7,890 bases of DNA from Candidatus Latescibacterota bacterium. GTDB lineage: Bacteria > Krumholzibacteriota > Krumholzibacteriia > Krumholzibacteriales > WJIX01. The number at the start of each line of letters is the position of its first letter. Position 1 is the stretch's first letter. The notes beneath the pieces are model-generated. The model worked only from the letters and a program-made list of their open reading frames with translations. It did no database searches and was not told the origin of the DNA. The DNA is taken from positions 1 to 7,890 of the forward strand of contig DAOWMJ010000095.1 in NCBI GenBank assembly GCA_030643145.1. The letters are read 5' to 3'. The translations under genes were made by a program, and so were the position numbers. Positions 1 through 4,044 of this stretch are shown one piece after another.

Positions 1-162
1 ACCATTTTTAACGCCGGCAAGAAAGATGGAGTGAGCGCTGTGTCCTAAGCCTTCCGAACATATATCCGCCCACTGATGTGTGTGAAAGAAGGTTCCGTTT
101 GAGACGAGTTTGTTCCACATCTTTAAATCAAGAGATTTGCGGTTGAATACTTTAAATTCCAT
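1..162 (-). CDS. FemAB-like / GNAT-fold acyltransferase, N-terminal fragment (partial)
   Basis: Fifty-four codons read on the minus strand from an ATG at 162 down to the window edge with no stop, so the C-terminal part lies outside. The translation contains a W-N-K-L-V segment (residues 16-20), then G-T-F-F-H-T-H-Q-W (residues 23-31) and a run of small residues leading to a beta strand (S-I-F-L-A-G, 45-50). The pattern of Trp, polar residues, T-F-F-x-[TS]-x-x-W resembles the start of FemAB-like and BioF2-like acyltransferases, which transfer amino acids or acyl groups to cell-wall or exopolysaccharide precursors. On the minus strand a GGAG lies about 11 nt before the ATG. The gene is divergent from the GNAT gene at 440. 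The family assignment rests on a short fragment; the open reading frame itself is well supported. Confidence 0.55.
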   Translation of the reverse strand, partial: MEFKVFNRKSLDLKMWNKLVSNGTFFHTHQWADICSEGLGHSAHSIFLAGVKNG

Positions 163-259
163 TAATTATTACACTCCAAATGATGAGGTTGTATCGCATT
201 ATTTCCAATCGTGATCATACAGGATGAAAGAGTAGGCTTTTGTGCCCGCTCAGAGGCAT

Positions 260-288
260 AATTTAATATGTATCGTGTGAATAGTCAA
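260..288 (-). promoter_or_regulatory. candidate sigma70-type promoter for the FemAB-like gene
   Basis: Read on the minus strand, TTGACT (288-283) is followed after exactly 17 nt by TAAATT (265-260). This gives a good -35 and a moderate -10 match. It would start a leader of roughly 90 nt before the ATG at 162. This is motif recognition only; no expression data are available. Confidence 0.38.
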
Positions 289-388
289 TAATCATAAATG
301 AGACAATAATGATATAGAGCGGGAACTGGTTGTAAAACGCTGAGTTTTTATCCAAGGCACGGTTTTTAAAACAGAAATATTAATTGCC

Positions 389-418
389 TTGAAAGTAATA
401 TTGTTGATGTTATACAAT
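389..418 (+). promoter_or_regulatory. candidate promoter for the GNAT acetyltransferase gene
   Basis: TTGAAA (389-394) and TACAAT (413-418) are separated by 18 nt. The -10 matches TATAAT at five of six positions. The expected transcription start would lie around 425, giving a very short leader of about 15 nt before the TTG start at 440, just long enough to include the AGGGA at 430-434. Confidence 0.45.
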
Positions 419-439
419 TAAAAATCAGCAGGGATTGAA

Positions 440-922
440 TTGTATGAAAATTTGGTTTATGAAATGAAATCACAATATAATAATTCATCAAATGTAGTGA
501 TAAGGGAATTTTGTATGGAAGATTATGATTCCCTTATCAAACTTTGGGATGATTCAAACCTTCCACACAAACCGGAGGGACGGGATAGGCGCGACAAAAT
601 CGAGTATGAGTTAAAAGACGCGAATGCTGTTTTTTTTGTTGCGCTGGTAGAGGATAAATTGGTAGGTTCTGTCTTTGGGACGCATGATGGTCGAAAAGGC
701 TGGATAAACAGGCTTGTTGTTGCTCCCGAGTTTCAAAGGCGAGGCATAGCTAGAATACTGGTAGCCAGGGTAGAAGAAGTTCTGTCGGCCCTTGGGATTG
801 AGATAATTGCCTGTTTAATCGAAGGGTGGAATGAGGATTCCATGCAGGTTTTCGAAAGGTTGGAATACAAGAGGCACCCGGATATAGTATACTTTACAAA
901 AAGGAAGAACCCGGATGTATGA
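440..922 (+). CDS. GNAT family N-acetyltransferase, YpeA/RimI-like
   Basis: A 160-residue protein, the normal size for a single-domain GNAT enzyme that transfers acetyl from acetyl-CoA to an amine. It opens with the typical strand V-I-R-E-F (residues 19-23) and helix (M-E-D-Y-D-S-L-I-K-L-W). The strand V-F-F-V-A-L-V follows at 64-70. Motif A is V-V-A-P-E-F-Q-R-R-G-I-A (93-104), whose Q-R-R-G-I-A is the acetyl-CoA pyrophosphate loop. The C-terminal half has W-N-E-D-S-M-Q-V-F-E-R-L-E-Y (130-143), matching the usual Asn then Y/F-E-R-L-G-Y segment, with Glu in place of the common Gly at 142. The overall layout resembles E. coli YpeA; the substrate is unknown. The start chosen is TTG at 440, because AGGGA lies 5 nt upstream. 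The first ATG in frame (464) has no ribosome binding site but remains possible. The gene appears monocistronic. Confidence 0.88.
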   Translation: MYENLVYEMKSQYNNSSNVVIREFCMEDYDSLIKLWDDSNLPHKPEGRDRRDKIEYELKDANAVFFVALVEDKLVGSVFGTHDGRKGWINRLVVAPEFQRRGIARILVARVEEVLSALGIEIIACLIEGWNEDSMQVFERLEYKRHPDIVYFTKRKNPDV

Positions 923-968
923 ATTATTTCCTAAAATGTATATATCCCACGAGATGCTGCCAATCCGA

Positions 969-997
969 TTGACAATTTTCTCTATCTATGGCATAAT
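969..997 (+). promoter_or_regulatory. strong sigma70-type promoter with extended -10, upstream of the FN3-like secreted protein
   Basis: A perfect TTGACA (969-974) and CATAAT (992-997) are separated by exactly 17 nt. TGG directly before the -10 forms an extended -10 (TGn). The leader to the ATG at 1064 is about 60 nt. Its spacer resembles that of the promoter at 6972-7000, which precedes the other secreted protein. Confidence 0.72.
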
Positions 998-1063
998 ATA
1001 AAGGATTATAGGTTCTACTAGGGCTTTCGTAGTTTTAGTAAAAGGCATCGGAGGAGTATCAAC

Positions 1064-2056
1064 ATGCGGAAGTGGACAAGAACTTTTTTACTAACTATAA
1101 CTATATTTATCGTTTTCTCGATAATTTATTCAGGGGATTTGTATGCTCAATGTTATGGCTCTCTGGATTTAGCTCCTGCCTTTTTTCAGTATGACTATCT
1201 TGTACGGATTACCGTTCATTTTGGTGATGTGTCAGCGTTACCGGGGGATGTGATTTGCAGCAGAACTCTTGGACCGGGCGAATCGCCTGTTGAAGTACCG
1301 GTTTATTTTTATAACGCCCATGATGGAATTGTGGGGGTTGAATTTGCAATGGAATCATGTGATTCAATAGCCTCTTTTTTACCTCAGAATGGATTTAGTA
1401 TAATTAGCAGCTCAAAAGAGAACGATTCCGGGTTATACCGCATGAATATAAATGTTGAAACAGTAGTACCGATTTGTGGCCCCGCCTTGATAGGGTACGC
1501 TTACATTATTCCGTCCGGCAGCAATGACCCCGTATGGATGACTATTGTAGAGAATAGATCCAGTGGCGGAATGTTTGCCACTGACCAGTACGCTGATATT
1601 CATTATGCTTTTTCACCGCATCATGGCGGTTATGTGGGAAGCAATTTTCTGTACACCTGCCAGGAGCCAATATGTGAAGAGCCGAATTTGCCTGTCCTCG
1701 ATCTCGAAGCTTCAGAGGGTTTAGCTAATACGGTGAAATTGACGTGGACTGCGGGTGGTGGCGACCATACGATAATACGTTTCGCGGTAGATCGTTTCCC
1801 TGAAGGCTATGGCGATGGCGAACTCGTAGTTGATGTCGAGAGTACTCCCGGAGAAGTGGAACTGGGTTCCCATATTAATCCTCCTCGTGACGTAATTATT
1901 TATTATACCGCATTCTCTGTTAATTCTGTTTCCGGAGATGTTCTCAGAAACTCTTTTGTTGAATGTGGAGCTACCGACACTACTGTATCGAAAGAACTGA
2001 TCGCTGCTGAAAAAACAAGCTGGGGCGTTCTCAAAAATAGAATAAAATCGCGTTAG
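1064..2056 (+). CDS. secreted protein with N-terminal beta-sandwich-like region, FN3-like domain and SWGxLK tail
   Basis: The 330-residue product is not assignable to a named family by eye. Residues 1-28 form a Sec signal peptide: basic M-R-K-W-T-R, a hydrophobic core at 8-23, and probable cleavage after L-Y-A at 28. The Cys at 30 is not in a lipobox because Gln precedes it. Residues about 30-200 are strand-rich, include V-P-V-Y-F-Y-N (78-84), and end with H-H-G-G-Y-V-G-S-N-F-L-Y-T-C. Residues 209-300 look like a fibronectin type III variant: V-K-L-T-W-T (224-229), then I-I-R-F-A-V-D-R-F-P, D-G-E-L-V-V-D and Y-Y-T-A-F-S-V-N (280-287). Seven Cys follow the signal peptide. After a polar linker the protein ends in T-S-W-G-V-L-K (318-324) plus the basic N-R-I-K-S-R. 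The start has GGAGGAG at 1050-1056, 7 nt from the ATG. A surface or extracellular role is inferred. Confidence 0.85.
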   Translation: MRKWTRTFLLTITIFIVFSIIYSGDLYAQCYGSLDLAPAFFQYDYLVRITVHFGDVSALPGDVICSRTLGPGESPVEVPVYFYNAHDGIVGVEFAMESCDSIASFLPQNGFSIISSSKENDSGLYRMNINVETVVPICGPALIGYAYIIPSGSNDPVWMTIVENRSSGGMFATDQYADIHYAFSPHHGGYVGSNFLYTCQEPICEEPNLPVLDLEASEGLANTVKLTWTAGGGDHTIIRFAVDRFPEGYGDGELVVDVESTPGEVELGSHINPPRDVIIYYTAFSVNSVSGDVLRNSFVECGATDTTVSKELIAAEKTSWGVLKNRIKSR

Positions 2057-2137
2057 ACTTTCTTTCCTCTGAAATTATTTCTTTAATTCTTGCAGCGTTG
2101 CGTGTGCGCGGGATATTAAGGATAGCGGATATAGAAA
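2057..2137. other. convergent intergenic spacer without a clear terminator
   Basis: This 81-bp gap lies between two converging genes, where a bidirectional terminator would be expected. A TCTTTAAT/ATTAAGGA pair (8 bp with one wobble) could close around a GC-rich interior, but no T-run follows the stem in either direction. Transcript ends are therefore not resolved from sequence. Confidence 0.4.
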
Positions 2138-2827
2138 TTATTCCGTGAATAAATTCATCAATAATTTTTGAAGTTCCTCCAGACCAGATACAACAAGATC
2201 GGCATCCTGGAGATTAAAACCTTTTGTAACAGTTGTCTCTACAGCTATCACTTCCATTCCCGCTTCGTGAGCGCTGATTATTCCTTTTTGCGCGTCTTCG
2301 ATTGCAAGGCACTCAGATGGCTCTATTCCAAGTTCGGATGATGCTTTCAAGTAGGTTGCCGGATGTGGTTTTGGCTTTGGAACCATGTCTTTACCGATTA
2401 CGGCGATGAAATTTTTTCCGATATCCTTTGCTCCTATGATAGAAAGAATGTCATGTTGATAAGAGCCGGAAGCTATCGCGAGAGAGAATTTGTTATCCTT
2501 TAAAATCTTGATTATTTTTAACGCGGCCGGGAAGATTTTTATATTACCACTTTTACAGAAGTCTGAATAAACAGGATCCTTTTTACTTCTCATGTAATCC
2601 GGGTCGAGGTCGAGGTTGTATCTTTCGATTTCCCCCTCGGCTCCTCCGCCATTGAAAGTCCATTCAACCCAGTATTCTTCACGGTCTATCTTGTGGCCTT
2701 CCTCCGCGAAGGTCTTTTCGTAAGCCTTGAGGTGGTATGGTTCCGAATCCACAACAATATTATCGAAATCAAATATTATTGCTTTTTTGTTTCTAAGCAG
2801 ATTTTCGAGAAGCAGCAAATTTTTCAA
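2138..2827 (-). CDS. HAD-superfamily hydrolase, beta-phosphoglucomutase-like subfamily
   Basis: The 229-residue cytosolic protein is the normal size for a HAD enzyme with an alpha-helical C1 cap. Motif I is F-D-F-D-N-I-V-V-D-S-E-P (19-30), with nucleophile D20 and acid/base D22. The cap runs from about 31 to 95. Motif II is I-A-S-G-S (118-122, S120). Motif III is K-P-H-P (K153). Motif IV is I-E-D-A-Q-K-G (176-182, E177 and D178, metal binding). All catalytic residues are present, so a phosphatase or sugar-phosphate mutase activity is expected; the substrate cannot be read from sequence. Oddity: position 23 is Asn where this subfamily usually has Gly (DxDG). The start is TTG at 2827, supported by AAAGGAG 7 nt upstream. 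The gene is convergent with the secreted-protein gene on its left and divergent from the PP2C gene. Confidence 0.9.
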   Translation of the reverse strand: MKNLLLLENLLRNKKAIIFDFDNIVVDSEPYHLKAYEKTFAEEGHKIDREEYWVEWTFNGGGAEGEIERYNLDLDPDYMRSKKDPVYSDFCKSGNIKIFPAALKIIKILKDNKFSLAIASGSYQHDILSIIGAKDIGKNFIAVIGKDMVPKPKPHPATYLKASSELGIEPSECLAIEDAQKGIISAHEAGMEVIAVETTVTKGFNLQDADLVVSGLEELQKLLMNLFTE

Positions 2828-2834
2828 GGTTTAA

Positions 2835-2841
2835 CTCCTTT
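2835..2841 (-). promoter_or_regulatory. ribosome binding site AAAGGAG deciding a TTG start
   Basis: On the minus strand AAAGGAG ends 7 nt before the TTG at 2827. No other start codon near the N-terminus has a comparable site, so TTG is the likely initiator of the HAD gene. Confidence 0.7.
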
Positions 2842-2897
2842 CTGTCAATGTTGTTGCGGAGAAGGGCCGCTGTTATGAGTCAGCGTTACATATTATG

Positions 2898-2925
2898 TTG
2901 ACGTACAAGAGAGATAATGTATATC
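2898..2925 (+). promoter_or_regulatory. weak candidate promoter for the PP2C phosphatase gene
   Basis: TTGACG (2898-2903) matches the -35 consensus at five of six positions. TATATC (2920-2925) follows after 16 nt but lacks the final T of a good -10. It is the best plus-strand candidate in the 2828-3047 interval, but weak. Confidence 0.3.
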
Positions 2926-2944
2926 CTGTTGTAGAAAATAGCAA
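2916..2944 (-). promoter_or_regulatory. weak candidate promoter for the HAD hydrolase gene
   Basis: Read on the minus strand, TTGCTA (2944-2939) and TACATT (2921-2916) are 17 nt apart. Each matches consensus at four of six positions. It overlaps a candidate promoter running the other way, so the two could compete. The call is tentative. Confidence 0.27.
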
Positions 2945-3047
2945 TAAACTCAGTACGGTGCAAGGGATCTGATTGTTTTCAATTGTCATTTAAGCAGATT
3001 TGTACGTGAAAGAAACGAAGTTTTTACCACAAAAGAGTATAATTGAT

Positions 3048-3809
3048 ATGAAAAACTTTGTTAGAAAAAGCAGAGATTATATCTTGGCCGCGGCGACTGA
3101 TCGCGGCAAAGCTAAGGAAAGGAATGAAGACTACTTCGGTATTTTTGAGCCTGAAACTGAAGAGTTATTTAGGAACAGGGGAATTCTCCTTGTCGTGGCT
3201 GATGGAATGGGAGGGCTGCTTAGAGGCGGAAGAGCCAGCCGCACTATGGTTGATACTGTTGGAGACTCCTACTTTACCGTTGAAGGAAGGGATACAATTG
3301 AGCATCTTTATTCTGCTTTCATGGAAGGGAACCGCAGGGTGTTTGAGCAGGTGGGAGGAGGTATAGAGGTTAAAGCCGGAACAACTTGTACATCGGCTGC
3401 CCTATTTGATGAATCTATAAACATCGCGCACGTTGGAGATTCCAGGGCGTACTTGATAAATATCGATAGCGCCAGGGTGCTTACAAAAGATCACAGTTAT
3501 GTTGCCACTTTACGGAGTTCCGTTGGTTTGGATGAGGGCAAATCAAATTCTTCCCTAAGAAGAGTTATGACCAGATCTGTAGGTGTAAGGAAAAAGGTGG
3601 ATATTGACCTGCTGAGAGATATTCCCTGTAAGCGGGGAGACACCCTTCTTTTATGCTCGGACGGACTCTTTTCTATGATTTCTGAAGAAGAAATAGTTTC
3701 CGCTGTCCGGTTATGTGAAGCGGAAAAGGTTTGTTCTCAGCTCATAAAACTTGCTCTGAAGGCCGGGGGAAAAGACAATATTACTGCTGTAATTGCTAAA
3801 AAACTCTGA
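3048..3809 (+). CDS. PP2C-family (PrpC/Stp-like) serine/threonine protein phosphatase
   Basis: A 253-residue soluble, single-domain metal-dependent phosphatase that would remove phosphate from Ser/Thr residues set by Hanks-type kinases. Counting from the ATG at 3048, motifs appear in family order: A-T-D-R-G then R-N-E-D (N26-E27-D28), V-V-A-D-G-M-G-G (D52, G53), G-T-T-C-T-S-A-A and A-H-V-G-D-S-R-A-Y-L (D131), L-T-K-D-H-S, V-M-T-R-S-V-G, L-L-L-C-S-D-G-L-F (D205), and G-G-K-D-N-I-T-A-V (D243). All metal-coordinating Asp residues are intact. No transmembrane, FHA or kinase domain is fused, and no kinase gene is adjacent, so the partner is elsewhere. The start is uncertain: ATG 3048 has only a weak AAAAGAG about 10 nt upstream, and an in-frame TTG at 3000 or GTG at 3006 would add up to 16 residues without a better ribosome site. 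Confidence 0.92.
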   Translation: MKNFVRKSRDYILAAATDRGKAKERNEDYFGIFEPETEELFRNRGILLVVADGMGGLLRGGRASRTMVDTVGDSYFTVEGRDTIEHLYSAFMEGNRRVFEQVGGGIEVKAGTTCTSAALFDESINIAHVGDSRAYLINIDSARVLTKDHSYVATLRSSVGLDEGKSNSSLRRVMTRSVGVRKKVDIDLLRDIPCKRGDTLLLCSDGLFSMISEEEIVSAVRLCEAEKVCSQLIKLALKAGGKDNITAVIAKKL

Positions 3810-3826
3810 TTAAATGATTAATTTCG

Positions 3827-3852
3827 AGGGATTGAAACGGTATTTTCACCCT
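3827..3852 (+). other. bulged hairpin just after the PP2C gene
   Basis: AGGG plus TGAAA (with a two-base AT bulge) can pair with TTTCA plus CCCT across a 6-nt loop, starting 18 nt after the PP2C stop codon. No T-run follows, so it is more likely a 3'-end stabilising element or chance than an intrinsic terminator. Confidence 0.25.
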
Positions 3853-3885
3853 GATTATCGTGGAAACGGGAGCGCTGTTTTTGCC

Positions 3886-3921
3886 TAACTTCTGTCATTT
3901 TCAGGGGTTGTAATTTTTTTT
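3886..3921 (+). terminator. probable intrinsic terminator of the PP2C transcript
   Basis: AACTTCTG (3887-3894) pairs with CAGGGGTT (3902-3909) through eight base pairs, two of them G-U wobbles, around a 7-nt loop. A T8 run follows at 3914-3921 after a 4-nt spacer. It lies between the PP2C stop and the nrdJ promoter, where transcription should end. The wobbles and spacer make it only moderately strong. Confidence 0.5.
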
Positions 3922-3931
3922 ATTTTCTTTG

Positions 3932-3960
3932 TTGACTCCACAATATCTGGGGTGTAATGT
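3932..3960 (+). promoter_or_regulatory. candidate nrdJ promoter
   Basis: TTGACT (3932-3937) is a five-of-six -35. Two overlapping -10 choices follow: TAATGT at 3955-3960 (17-nt spacer) or TGTAAT at 3953-3958 (closer to TATAAT but with a 15-nt spacer). The first NrdR-box-like site fills the spacer and the second lies just downstream. A TATAAT also occurs at 4006-4011 but has no matching -35. Confidence 0.5.
3938..3953 (+). promoter_or_regulatory. NrdR box 1 (candidate repressor site)
   Basis: The 16-mer beginning CCACAATAT matches the published NrdR box pattern (acaCwAtATaTwGtgt) at 12 of 16 positions. It lies between the candidate -35 and -10 of nrdJ. NrdR is the ATP/dATP-responsive repressor of ribonucleotide reductase genes. 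The match is imperfect in the right half, but a second site at the expected distance raises confidence. Confidence 0.62.
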
Positions 3961-3968
3961 TTCTATTG

Positions 3969-3984
3969 CCACAATATGTTGCGC
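3969..3984 (+). promoter_or_regulatory. NrdR box 2 (candidate repressor site)
   Basis: This site also begins CCACAATAT and matches the NrdR box pattern at 12 of 16 positions, including TTG in the right half. It starts exactly 31 bp after box 1, about three helical turns, which is the standard spacing of paired NrdR boxes. It overlaps the in-frame ATG at 3976, which argues that this ATG is not the nrdJ start. Confidence 0.65.
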
Positions 3985-4034
3985 AACTTTAGGTGGCGAG
4001 ATAGATATAATTCGGGACAAGTTACTGCATTTTT

Positions 4035-4039
4035 GGAGG
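4035..4039 (+). promoter_or_regulatory. ribosome binding site GGAGG deciding the nrdJ start
   Basis: GGAGG lies 5 nt before the ATG at 4045. The earlier in-frame ATG at 3976 has no such site and falls inside NrdR box 2, so translation should begin at 4045. Confidence 0.85.
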
Positions 4040-4044
4040 TAAGG

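Larger units (their letters stand above)
163..439. other. divergent intergenic region between the FemAB-like and GNAT genes
   Basis: An AT-rich, 277-bp gap separates two divergently transcribed genes. It holds a candidate promoter facing each way (260-288 on the minus strand and 389-418 on the plus strand). I saw no convincing RNA gene, repeat array or terminator. A 15-codon ATG-to-stop frame at 181 has no ribosome binding site and is not called. Confidence 0.6.

Noticed and set aside
181..228. Short ATG frame of 15 codons in the divergent intergenic region
   Set aside because: It has no ribosome binding site, no recognisable peptide features, and lies in a regulatory gap; expected by chance.
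2084..2125. Possible bidirectional terminator between the converging genes
   Set aside because: The TCTTTAAT/ATTAAGGA pairing encloses a 27-nt interior and has no T-run on either side, so it is not a standard terminator.
2693..2878. 61-codon plus-strand frame across the HAD gene start
   Set aside because: It is antisense to a conserved HAD motif I region and has no family-like content; a shadow frame.
2856..2885. Two overlapping small hairpins in the HAD gene leader (GCGG/CCGC and CGCTG/CAGCG, mutually exclusive), suggestive of attenuation
   Set aside because: Stems are only 4-5 bp, there is no T-run or leader peptide, and such pairs are common by chance.
4006..4011. Perfect TATAAT close to the nrdJ start
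   Set aside because: No acceptable -35 lies 16-18 nt upstream (the nearest, TTGCGC, is 21 nt away), so the promoter at 3932-3960 is preferred.
3810..4044. Cobalamin riboswitch ahead of the B12-dependent RNR gene
   Set aside because: I found no B12-box-like sequence or matching fold in this 235-bp gap; the space is explained by a terminator, a promoter and two NrdR boxes.
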